Assembly: GCA_025758065.1 (NCBI GenBank)
Contig: CP107199.1
Location: forward strand, 660,001-724,000
Length of the DNA stretch: 64,000 nucleotides
DNA from: Lachnospiraceae bacterium
GTDB lineage: Bacteria > Bacillota > Clostridia > Lachnospirales > Lachnospiraceae
Direction: 5' to 3'
Shown: piece after piece, positions 34,623-41,648 of the stretch
Position numbering within the stretch: position 1 is the first letter of the stretch
Layout of the letters: each line of letters begins with the position of its first letter
Notes under the pieces: model-generated
Seen by the model: the letters and a program-made list of their open reading frames with translations, nothing else
Databases searched by the model: none
Told to the model about the DNA's origin: nothing
Program-made: the position numbers and the translations under genes

Positions 34623-36296
34623 TTATTCCCAAGTCCACTGATCCACATTATTCACAATAGACCAGCCATGTCCATGTGGATGAAGCTTCTGGTCAGCTAC
34701 ATGAAGCCCATTTCTGGACCAGTAAAGATGATCAATGTTCACCAGCCAGATCCACGGGATATCCCCATCCTGGGTAACTCCGTTTTCACCATCCCACTGT
34801 GCTTTTTTCCAAAGATCATAGGACTCTTCCAGAGACTGGCTTTCAAGGGCCTGATCCATGTATTCGTCCACTTTTTTATTGGAATATGGGGAATACTCTG
34901 CAAAAGAGCCGTTCTGGGCTGTATGGTAAATATTGTAAAATTCCATTGGTGTATGGGCACCCCAGCCCCACATAAGAGGAGTAGACTGTGCTCTGTCATA
35001 AGCGGTATCCCAGCCTACGCCTTCAATGGACACCTGGATACCAAGTTCTTTTAACTGGTTGGCTGTATCTGCTGCCAGTGCCTGGCGGACAGAGTCACTT
35101 GCAGGATATAAAAGTGTAAAACCTGCCTGAACGCCATCTTTTTCCCTGATCCCGTCTTTTCCTTCCGTCCATCCGGCTTCTTCTAACAGGGCTTTTGCCG
35201 CTTCCGGGTCATAGGAAGTTTCAGAGTCCGGATTGTACCATGGCATCTTATCGCAGACACTGTAAGCAGGGCTGCCGTATCCATTTAACACATGCTCGAT
35301 CATTTCTTCCCTGTCAATGCCCAGGTTAATGGCTCTGCGCACTTTTACATCACTAGTAAAATCATTCCCCGCTGCTACACCATCTCCGTTTACTGCACCT
35401 GAAGGAACAGCCGGAAGGTTAAATCCCCGGTTATCTACTGTTTTAAACGCTAAAAGATCATATCCATCCACAGCCAGGTCAGCATAAGAAGCTGCTGTGT
35501 ATGCAAGATCTGCCTGTCCAGCCTGAACTGCCGCAAAAGCAGCATCTTCTTCCATAAACAGAACCGTTACCTGTTTCATTTTCGGAGCTTCCCCATAATA
35601 ATCCGGGTTTGCCTCAAAGATCACCTGCTGTCCCTTATCCCACTGTTTCATAATATAACGGCCGGAACCAATAGGATGCTGTCCATAATCAGGTCCGTAA
35701 GCATGTTCCGGAAGGATACCTGTGATCGCCATGGTATATGGCCAGATGGAATAAGGCCGTTTCATATGAAATACCACGGTCACATCATCTGCAGCCTCTG
35801 CCTTATCCAGCATGGTAAAATCATTTACAGTGCTGTTATCCCGAAGCATATTGTAGGTAAACGCCACATCCTCTGCTGTCAGCCCTTCCCCGTCTGTAAA
35901 TTTCACATCCGGGCGAATGGTCACAGTCCAGGTCAGACCATCCTCTGAAGTTTTCATATCTGTTGCCAGGTCATAACCGATGGTCAGATCCTTGTTAGTC
36001 ACTGTCAATGTACTCTGGATCAGCGGTTCATGAACATGTTCCCCTGCACCCCAGCCATACACCGGATCAAAACCTGCCTCCGGCTCTGAGGACGGCCCCA
36101 TGACTACAATAACAGAGTCTTTTTTCCCTGTATCTTCTGTCTGTGACTGATTCTTTTGCTCTTTGGTACTTTCAGCCTGCTGCTCTGTCTGTCCTGCTGT
36201 ATTTCCTGTTGCATTTCCTTTTCCACAGCCTGCAAGACCTGCTGCCACCAGGACTGCTGTTATTGTTAATAAAACTTTTTTCCAGTTCTTTTTCAC
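34623..36296 (-). CDS. Substrate-binding lipoprotein of nickel/peptide-type ABC importer (SBP_bac_5)
   Basis: About 557 residues. A GTG start at 36296 (AAGGAG 10 bases upstream) gives a clean lipoprotein signal: basic KKNWKK, hydrophobic LLTITAVLVAAGLAGCG with the lipobox Cys. The mature protein matches family 5 solute-binding proteins: GLTWTVTIRPDVKFTDGEGLTAEDVAFTYNML, the GSGRYIMKQWDKG region and RRAINLGIDREEMI. It binds substrate outside the membrane for the two permeases and two ATPases below. Family 5 includes NikA and DppA. The linkage with larB-C-E argues for nickel (free or chelated); peptide uptake remains possible. Confidence 0.88.
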   Translation of the reverse strand: MKKNWKKVLLTITAVLVAAGLAGCGKGNATGNTAGQTEQQAESTKEQKNQSQTEDTGKKDSVIVVMGPSSEPEAGFDPVYGWGAGEHVHEPLIQSTLTVTNKDLTIGYDLATDMKTSEDGLTWTVTIRPDVKFTDGEGLTAEDVAFTYNMLRDNSTVNDFTMLDKAEAADDVTVVFHMKRPYSIWPYTMAITGILPEHAYGPDYGQHPIGSGRYIMKQWDKGQQVIFEANPDYYGEAPKMKQVTVLFMEEDAAFAAVQAGQADLAYTAASYADLAVDGYDLLAFKTVDNRGFNLPAVPSGAVNGDGVAAGNDFTSDVKVRRAINLGIDREEMIEHVLNGYGSPAYSVCDKMPWYNPDSETSYDPEAAKALLEEAGWTEGKDGIREKDGVQAGFTLLYPASDSVRQALAADTANQLKELGIQVSIEGVGWDTAYDRAQSTPLMWGWGAHTPMEFYNIYHTAQNGSFAEYSPYSNKKVDEYMDQALESQSLEESYDLWKKAQWDGENGVTQDGDIPWIWLVNIDHLYWSRNGLHVADQKLHPHGHGWSIVNNVDQWTWE

Positions 36297-36712
36297 TTTC
36301 TTCTTTCTCCTTTCATGTTTAAACCTGACCGGTGATGCACCATCGGTACCTATACGATAAACGTACATGTCACTGGCGGGGACATCACCATAAATGAAAC
36401 AGGAAGATATGAATCGCCCTTACTGTAGCGTTCACACCTTCCTGGTATGATTATCTTCCATAATTCCGTTTTAAATAATCGCTTTTTACACAATCCTGTT
36501 CATCAGGAGAAACTCCGGCTTCTGCCAAAACTGTATAGAATTGTAACACTCAGATAGCTTTTCGTCAACTTATACCAGCCATCTGGGTGTTACTTATTGA
36601 AACAATTATTATCTATGCCTTACATGGCCAGAATATATTTTTACTTTACTTTTTTGAATACATAATGCATCTGATCCCAGGTCAAAACATCAACCGTTTC
36701 TTCCAGACGTAT
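36297..36712 (-). other. Long leader region of the ABC importer operon
   Basis: More than 400 bases without a gene. The minus-strand RNA could form a 16-bp hairpin with one mismatch (36578-36593 with 36543-36558), AGGAAG/CTTCCT arms at 36438-36443 and 36401-36406, and GGTGATG/CATCACC arms at 36383-36389 and 36331-36337. No known riboswitch core was recognised. A metal-sensing leader is a guess from context. Confidence 0.4.
36543..36593. repeat. Inverted repeat, 16-bp arms
   Basis: GTAACACTCAGATAGC and GCCATCTGGGTGTTAC pair with one mismatch and one G-T around 19 bases. Its ends (GTAAC...GTTAC) look like those of the MITE-like repeats elsewhere in the window, but no flanking duplication is seen. 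Confidence 0.65.
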
Positions 36713-36746
36713 AAAAAAGACCCTGCATGATCTCTCACGCAGAGTC
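36713..36746 (-). terminator. Rho-independent terminator after rpsR
   Basis: GACTCTGC and GCAGGGTC arms (36739-36746 with 36719-36726) followed on minus by TTTTTT (36713-36718). It closes rpsF-ssb-rpsR. Confidence 0.85.
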
Positions 36747-36775
36747 CCAAAATATCTACATATTTTAATCAAATA

Positions 36776-37045
36776 TTATTCGCAAACATATGGCATGAGT
36801 GCGATGTGGCGAGCGCGCTTGATAGCTACAGTTAAAGCTCTCTGATGCTTTGCGCAGTTGCCAGTGATACGACGAGGAAGGATTTTACCTCTCTCAGATA
36901 CGTATCTCTTTAATTTGTTAGTGTCCTTGTAATCGATAACGCCGTTCTTATCACCACAGAAAACGCAAACTTTTTTTCTTCTGCGCATTCCGCCTGGTCT
37001 TCTCATCTTAGCGCCCTCTGGTCTGTCTGTTTTATTAAATGCCAT
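36776..37045 (-). CDS. rpsR: 30S ribosomal protein S18
   Basis: 89 residues. The core [48 protein letters not shown] is diagnostic. It keeps the CVFC and NCAKH cysteines of the zinc-ribbon (C+) form of S18. It binds S6 in the platform of the 30S subunit. GGAGGA precedes the ATG. Third gene of rpsF-ssb-rpsR. Confidence 0.98.
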   Translation of the reverse strand: MAFNKTDRPEGAKMRRPGGMRRRKKVCVFCGDKNGVIDYKDTNKLKRYVSERGKILPRRITGNCAKHQRALTVAIKRARHIALMPYVCE

Positions 37046-37098
37046 TGGTGTTGTCCTCCTTTATTATTAACCATGGAACATATCCGGCATAATAGAGC

Positions 37099-37557
37099 CT
37101 AGTTGAACGGAAGTCCTTCGTCTTCAACTCCGTCCGGAATGTTCATAAACCCATCACCAATCGCGCTGGTAGGAGCCGGTCTCTGAGATGGAGCTGACTG
37201 TCCATAGCCGCCCATATCAGATGCCGCACCCTTACTGTCTGCGAATTCCTGGTCATCAAGGATGACTTCGGTGGTGTATACTCTCTGACCGTCCTTATTT
37301 ACATAGCTGCCTGTCTGAAGCCTTCCGGAAACCAGCACACGCATGCCCTGACGGAAATACTTTTCTGCAAACTCACCTGCGCGGTCAAATGCCACACAGT
37401 TAATGAAATCTGCAGTCTGGTCACTTCCCTCCTGACCTCTGCGGCCTCTTCTGTCCACTGCAAGAGTGTATCTGGCAATTGCCATAGAACGCTCTCCCTG
37501 TGAATATCTTACTTCCGGATCTCTTGTTAATCTGCCCATTAAGATAACTCTGTTCAT
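37099..37557 (-). CDS. ssb: Single-stranded DNA-binding protein
   Basis: 152 residues. The OB fold spans residues 1-105 (MNRVILMGRLTRDPEVRYSQG; INCVAFDRAGEFAEKYFRQGMRVLVSGRLQTGSY; VILDDQEFADS), followed by a Gly/Ser/Pro-rich linker. The acidic tail ends DEGLPFN, where most SSB proteins end in a terminal Phe (DDxPF), so the partner-binding tip has one extra Asn. It sits between rpsF and rpsR, the standard place in Firmicutes. Confidence 0.97.
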   Translation of the reverse strand: MNRVILMGRLTRDPEVRYSQGERSMAIARYTLAVDRRGRRGQEGSDQTADFINCVAFDRAGEFAEKYFRQGMRVLVSGRLQTGSYVNKDGQRVYTTEVILDDQEFADSKGAASDMGGYGQSAPSQRPAPTSAIGDGFMNIPDGVEDEGLPFN

Positions 37558-37605
37558 ACGGTCACACTTCCTTTTTTAACTCCGTTTTCACGGTCTGGGT
37601 ATTTC

Positions 37606-37893
37606 TTATGCCTCAGCCTTAACGCATAAGTATCTGATCACTGGTTCCATAATACGAACGTGAGCTTCTACTTCGTTAGGGCATACAGAATCGGACTCAA
37701 ACTGGATGAAGTAGTAGTATGCTTCATGAGACTTCTGGATCTCATAAGCAAGTCTCTTCTTACCCCACTCATCTACGTTGGTCACAGTGCCACCGAAACG
37801 GGTGATGTAACCTTTTACCTTTTCGATTGCTGCTGCACGCTCTTCGTCTTCAAGCTTCACATTCAGAACAACGGTTAATTCGTACTTGTTCAT
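37606..37893 (-). CDS. rpsF: 30S ribosomal protein S6
   Basis: 95 residues: MNKYELTVVLNVKLEDEERAAAIEKVKGYI, GGTVTNVDEWGKKRLAYEIQKSHEAYY and RIMEPVIRYLCVKAEA are the S6 ferredoxin-like fold. First gene of the operon, with AAGGAGG and an ATG. The S6:S18 complex is known to repress such operons through a leader hairpin, for which a candidate is listed. Confidence 0.98.
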   Translation of the reverse strand: MNKYELTVVLNVKLEDEERAAAIEKVKGYITRFGGTVTNVDEWGKKRLAYEIQKSHEAYYYFIQFESDSVCPNEVEAHVRIMEPVIRYLCVKAEA

Positions 37894-37919
37894 CTTGTTT
37901 TACCTCCTTGTGGTCTCTG

Positions 37920-37943
37920 GCCCCTGCTTTCAGTTTCAGGAGC
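37920..37943 (-). promoter_or_regulatory. rpsF leader hairpin, candidate S6:S18 autoregulatory site
   Basis: On the minus strand GCTCCTG pairs with CAGGGGC (7 bp, one G-U, 10-base loop), about 27 bases before the start codon and just upstream of the ribosome binding site. It fits the position of known S6:S18 targets; the sequence motif itself was not verified. Confidence 0.35.
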
Positions 37944-37949
37944 AAGGAT

Positions 37950-37979
37950 TTAATATGTCACGAATAGTTATTCTAGCAA
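37950..37979 (-). promoter_or_regulatory. Promoter of rpsF-ssb-rpsR
   Basis: TTGCTA (37974-37979), 18-base spacer, TATTAA (37950-37955) on the minus strand. It starts directly after the terminator of the upstream operon. Confidence 0.55.
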
Positions 37980-38006
37980 AAAAAGGTCTTAAATGCAAGA
38001 CCTTTT
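37978..38006 (-). terminator. Rho-independent terminator of the hydroxy-acid operon
   Basis: A 10-bp perfect stem AAAAGGTCTT/AAGACCTTTT (37981-37990, 37997-38006) with a minus-strand T run. It lies beyond the MITE-like repeat that follows the pdxA2 stop. Confidence 0.8.
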
Positions 38007-38038
38007 CCATATTTTTTTTATTACAGTTCAGTCATAAC

Positions 38039-38171
38039 GTTACTGTTCATGCGTTGCATGACCAGCAACGGAATTTGCCGTGGCTTCGCATTTAAATACG
38101 GCAAATTCCCGCTACCACTACGTTATCGTACGGCACTTTCGGTTCCAAAAGTGCCTACCATGTACAGTAAC
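38039..38171. mobile_element. MITE-like repeat, 133 bp, with 8-bp flanking duplication
   Basis: The ends are GTTACTGTTCATG and CATGTACAGTAAC (12 of 13 complementary). GTCATAAC is found on both sides (38031-38038 and 38172-38179), as expected for an 8-bp target duplication. No ORF of note is inside. A further half-end TTACAGTTCAGTCAT (38021-38035), like the right end of the copy at 48602-48756, abuts it, so this may be a nested insertion. Confidence 0.7.
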
Positions 38172-38183
38172 GTCATAACATCC

Positions 38184-39218
38184 TTACTTCTTATTATTTG
38201 CAAACATGACTGCATATTCAATAGAATTTCTAAGACTTAATTCACTTGCCTTACCGGTTCCAGCCTGGTCAAATGCAGTTCCGTGGTCTACAGATACTCT
38301 GATGATGGGCAGTCCTAAGGTAATGTTTACACCAGCCACTGCATCCCACGCTTTCTTCTCATGATTGTATACAAAGCCTACTACCTTTAACGGGATGTGG
38401 CCCTGGTCATGGTACATGGCAACTACAATGTCGTACCAGCCGCCTCTTGCCTTGGAAAATACTGTATCCGGCGGTACAGGTCCGTCTGCATTGATGCCTT
38501 CTGCCTTTGCTGCCTCAATTGCAGGGATGATCTCATCGATCTCTTCTCTTCCAAACAAACCGTGTTCACCACTGTGTGGGTTTAAACCAGCTACGCCGAT
38601 CTTTGGCTCCTTAATGCCCAGATCCTTACATGCCTTATCCGCAATACGGATCACATCTAATACACGCTGCTTCTTTACGCGGTCACAGGCTTCACGCAGG
38701 GAAACATGGGTAGAAACATGGACTACACGTAAATTTTCATGCGCCAGCATCATAGTATAGTTCTTAGTTCCGGTCATATCTGCGTAGATCTCTGTATGTC
38801 CGGAATAATGATGTCCTGCAAGATTTACTGCTTCTTTATTAAATGCATTGGTAACAGTAGCGTCTACCTTTTTATCCATAGCCAGTTCAATGACCTTTGT
38901 TACATATTTAAAAGCGGCATCTCCGCACATAGCGGAAACTTCCCCTCTTTTTAACTGTGCCATATCAACCAGCCCCATATCCAGCACATCAATGGTCCCG
39001 TATTCATATTTTGCCTCTGAAACATCTTTAATGGCATTGATCTTCATTTCTGTATGTCCTACGACCGGAAGTGCTGCTTCCATTACGCTGGCATCGCCTA
39101 CTACTACCGGGTTGCACAGGTCATATAAAGACTTATCTGCAAATGCTTTTACGGTGATCTCCGGTCCGATGCTGGCCGGATCCCCCATGGTGATACCCAC
39201 GATCTTCTTTTCGCTCAT
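38184..39218 (-). CDS. pdxA2: 4-phosphoerythronate/4-phospho-D-threonate dehydrogenase, PdxA2 type
   Basis: 344 residues of the PdxA family: GITMGDPASIGPEITVKAF at the start, GLNPHSGEHGLFGREEIDEI, PVPPDTVFSKA and MYHDQGHIPLKVVGF. Zinc-ligand histidines are seen at YSGHTEIYAD, MYHDQGH and VDHGTAFDQAGTGKA. True PdxA serves vitamin B6, but PdxA2 next to DUF1537 kinases oxidises 4-phospho-D-threonate, which decarboxylates to DHAP. The kinase is in this operon, so PdxA2 is the better call. AGGAGG is 6 bases before the ATG. Last gene of the operon. Confidence 0.88.
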   Translation of the reverse strand: MSEKKIVGITMGDPASIGPEITVKAFADKSLYDLCNPVVVGDASVMEAALPVVGHTEMKINAIKDVSEAKYEYGTIDVLDMGLVDMAQLKRGEVSAMCGDAAFKYVTKVIELAMDKKVDATVTNAFNKEAVNLAGHHYSGHTEIYADMTGTKNYTMMLAHENLRVVHVSTHVSLREACDRVKKQRVLDVIRIADKACKDLGIKEPKIGVAGLNPHSGEHGLFGREEIDEIIPAIEAAKAEGINADGPVPPDTVFSKARGGWYDIVVAMYHDQGHIPLKVVGFVYNHEKKAWDAVAGVNITLGLPIIRVSVDHGTAFDQAGTGKASELSLRNSIEYAVMFANNKK

Positions 39219-39301
39219 ATCTGCCTCCTGAAAAATGGAATGATGATTTTTCTCTATTTACTATACCACATCTACCTAAAAATGGTATATGCCAGCAAAC
39301 A

Positions 39302-39325
39302 GGACCGGATGCTTCCACCCGGTCC
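39302..39325 (-). terminator. Hairpin between kdgT and pdxA2
   Basis: GGACCGG and CCGGTCC arms (39302-39308, 39319-39325), 10-base loop, without a strong T run. It may attenuate or stabilise the mRNA between the two genes. Confidence 0.4.
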
Positions 39326-39377
39326 CACTTATCTTACAGCCAAACCAGCTGTACTTATTCTTTTATTATCTATTTAC

Positions 39378-40334
39378 TTATTTTGCTGCTCTGCGCTTAT
39401 CCTCAAGCTTATGGAGCCATGATACAAGAATCGGGCAGCAGATAGCGGTTACGATGATAGCTGCAGTAATCTGGGCAGTTGCTGCTTCAGATACTGCAAG
39501 TAAGGTTGCATCTACAGCTGCTACAGATGCAGGAGTTGCTGCTGCATTTCCTGCTGTTGTACCAATAGCACCACCAACTTCCGGATGATCCATTCTTAAC
39601 AGCTTGTATACAAGGTATCCAACCAGACCTGTAATAAGAGTACAGCCAACACCTAAAAGGATTCCAGGGCCACCTGCCTTGATCAGGTTCATGATGTTTA
39701 AGCCAGCGCCCAGAGGGAATGCGAAAAATGGGATCAGCATAGAAGCACCTGGTTCGCAGAACTTGCGGATGTCTTCATCTAAGTTACCCATGATACAGCC
39801 AACGATTACAGGAATGATACAGCCTACAAGTACGGACATTGGGATCTTTGCAACACCAGCAGCACCTAAAGCTACCATGGTAAAGAAAGGACCATCGTTG
39901 ATAGAAAGGATAGAAACAGCACCTACGTCTGTTGCATCACCATACTCACCAGCTAATGCTGCGTACAGACCACCATTGGAGTTTGCCAGGGCACCTACGA
40001 TCGCCAGTGTGGACAGTCCCAGGAAACCTGCTTCGCCAAACAGCTTACCACAGATCAGACCAATGATAATACCAACACCAACTTTAACAGCGGTAATTAC
40101 AACGCCTTTATAAACGGTAACGCCTGCTTTTTTGAAGTTGATGGTTGTTGCATTACAGAAAATGAACACTGCCAGGATCGGCATTGCACCTGATTTCCAA
40201 AGGTATGTAGTAAATGTACCATCAAACATGGTCCAGATCGTACCGCCAAAAAATGTATTAATAATTGCACCTAACAGCAACGGAACTACCATTAAACCAC
40301 CAGGAATTTTTTTCACGCTTTTCAGAATGTTCAT
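39378..40334 (-). CDS. kdgT: 2-keto-3-deoxygluconate permease family transporter
   Basis: 318 residues with about ten hydrophobic helices. PGGLMVVPLLLGAIINTFFG at the start, ANSNGGLYAALAGEYGDATDVGA and PFFAFPLGAGLNIMNLIKAG are KdgT family features. KdgT proteins import 2-keto-3-deoxygluconate with H+, but members occur in operons for other acid sugars. Here the neighbours suggest a four-carbon or three-carbon hydroxy acid. GGGGGATA precedes the ATG. Confidence 0.85.
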   Translation of the reverse strand: MNILKSVKKIPGGLMVVPLLLGAIINTFFGGTIWTMFDGTFTTYLWKSGAMPILAVFIFCNATTINFKKAGVTVYKGVVITAVKVGVGIIIGLICGKLFGEAGFLGLSTLAIVGALANSNGGLYAALAGEYGDATDVGAVSILSINDGPFFTMVALGAAGVAKIPMSVLVGCIIPVIVGCIMGNLDEDIRKFCEPGASMLIPFFAFPLGAGLNIMNLIKAGGPGILLGVGCTLITGLVGYLVYKLLRMDHPEVGGAIGTTAGNAAATPASVAAVDATLLAVSEAATAQITAAIIVTAICCPILVSWLHKLEDKRRAAK

Positions 40335-40366
40335 TCTAGTATCCCCCTTATGTTAAATTATATTTT

Positions 40367-41497
40367 TTATTTTGCAGCGATCAGTCTTAAAACGTTATCT
40401 ACTGTATAAGCCAGGTTCTCCTTGCTGTGATGACGGCTTATGGAGAAGTCCTGAGGCAAACGGTTGATAGGGAATACGGCAGTTACACCCATTTCGTATG
40501 CCTTATCGATCTCTGCATCATCTGCACCGCCTACAACAGCGATCACATTTTTATCCTGTTTCTTTGCACGCTCTGCAATACCGATCACAACTTTGCCGCG
40601 AAGACTCTGGGAATCCAGCTTTCCTTCACCGGTGATAATGTAATCAGCATCACTGATCATTTCATCAAACTTTACAGTGTCCAGAACCGTCTGGATGCCC
40701 ATCTGCAGACGGGAGCCAAAGAAAGCGATCATGCCTGCGCCCATAGCGCCTGCTGCGCCGGTTCCCGGAACTTCACTGATGTCTTTGCCAATTGCTTCTG
40801 TAATAGCACGGCTTAAATTCTTGATACCTTCATCCAGCTCCAGTACCATTGCCTCATCAGCGCCCTTCTGCGGTCCGAAGATGTGGGATGCGCCGGTTGG
40901 CCCGTACATTGGGTTGTCAATATCACACATGGTAACGATCTCAACTTTATTTAAGATCTCTGCCTTGCCGCTTAAGTCGATCTTACAGATATCTGCGGTA
41001 GTTCCGCCGGTTGGAACGAATTCCTTTCCGTCTTTGTCATAGAATTTAACGCCAACTGCTGCTGCTGCACCGCAGCCACCGTCATTGGTACTGGATCCGC
41101 CCAATCCTACAATAATCTTTTCCACACCGCTTTCAGCTGCTGCCAGGATCAGCTGTCCAACACCATATGTAGTTGTTTTTCTCGGATTCTTGCGGTCTTC
41201 TACTAATGGAAGTCCTGCACAGGAAGCCATTTCGATCACTGCGGTCTTGCCTTCATTGATCAGGCCATAGTAGGAATCCATATCTTCAAAATATGGGTTT
41301 TTAACCTTTACAGTTACCTTGCTGCCACCTAAAGCGGTAATAAATGCATCTACAGAGCCTTCGCCGCCGTCTGCTACAGGAACGCAGGCTGTTTCAGCTC
41401 CAGGAAAATGTTTTTCTACTTTTTCCTTTGCGATCTCGCAGATCTGCTCAGAACTTAAAGTTCCCTTAAAGGAATCAGGAATGAGAACAAATTTCAT
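40367..41497 (-). CDS. Glycerate kinase (GlxK/GarK family)
   Basis: 376 residues. The N-terminus VLIPDSFKGTLSSEQICEIAKEKV and VADGGEGSVDAFITALGG are diagnostic, with GLGGSSTNDGGCGAAAA and ITGEGKLDSQSLRGKVVIGIAERAKK forming the nucleotide and substrate sites. The family phosphorylates glycerate, mostly at O2. In this operon it could use glycerate released from, or imported with, larger acid sugars. The start is preceded by AAGGAG and, 20 bases before that, by a GATTCCGAGAGTACAT motif. Confidence 0.92.
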   Translation of the reverse strand: MKFVLIPDSFKGTLSSEQICEIAKEKVEKHFPGAETACVPVADGGEGSVDAFITALGGSKVTVKVKNPYFEDMDSYYGLINEGKTAVIEMASCAGLPLVEDRKNPRKTTTYGVGQLILAAAESGVEKIIVGLGGSSTNDGGCGAAAAVGVKFYDKDGKEFVPTGGTTADICKIDLSGKAEILNKVEIVTMCDIDNPMYGPTGASHIFGPQKGADEAMVLELDEGIKNLSRAITEAIGKDISEVPGTGAAGAMGAGMIAFFGSRLQMGIQTVLDTVKFDEMISDADYIITGEGKLDSQSLRGKVVIGIAERAKKQDKNVIAVVGGADDAEIDKAYEMGVTAVFPINRLPQDFSISRHHSKENLAYTVDNVLRLIAAK

Positions 41498-41522
41498 GTC
41501 TGTCTTTCTCCTTTTTCTTTAT

Positions 41523-41579
41523 ATGTACTCTCGGAATCCTTTTATACCTGATTTTGTGAGAAAAACTCCGGGAGTACAT
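41523..41579. repeat. Inverted repeat with GTACTC ends before glycerate kinase (dispersed motif)
   Basis: ATGTACTCTCGGA (41523-41535) and TCCGGGAGTACAT (41567-41579) match with one change. Its left half, ATGTACTCTCGGAATC, recurs at about 9556-9571 and 47431-47446, with a shorter match near 53815-53826, each 20-40 bases before a minus-strand start codon. Confidence 0.7.
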
Positions 41580-41590
41580 TTATTTCACCT

Positions 41591-41624
41591 GTCTGGAAAC
41601 ACACCAGAAAGCCTGCTTCCAGAC
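41591..41624 (-). terminator. Hairpin after the LarA-family gene
   Basis: GTCTGGAA/TTCCAGAC 8-bp perfect arms (41591-41598, 41617-41624), 18-base loop, no strong T run. It lies 25 bases past the stop and may attenuate or protect the mRNA. Confidence 0.4.
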
Positions 41625-41648
41625 ATTTCAGAGTTTAAAGTTGATCCA

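Noticed and set aside
36361..36480. Resemblance to a cobalamin riboswitch (GCTACAGTAA, CCCCGCCAGTGA)
   Set aside because: The conserved elements are not in the right order or spacing, and the downstream genes are a family 5 importer.
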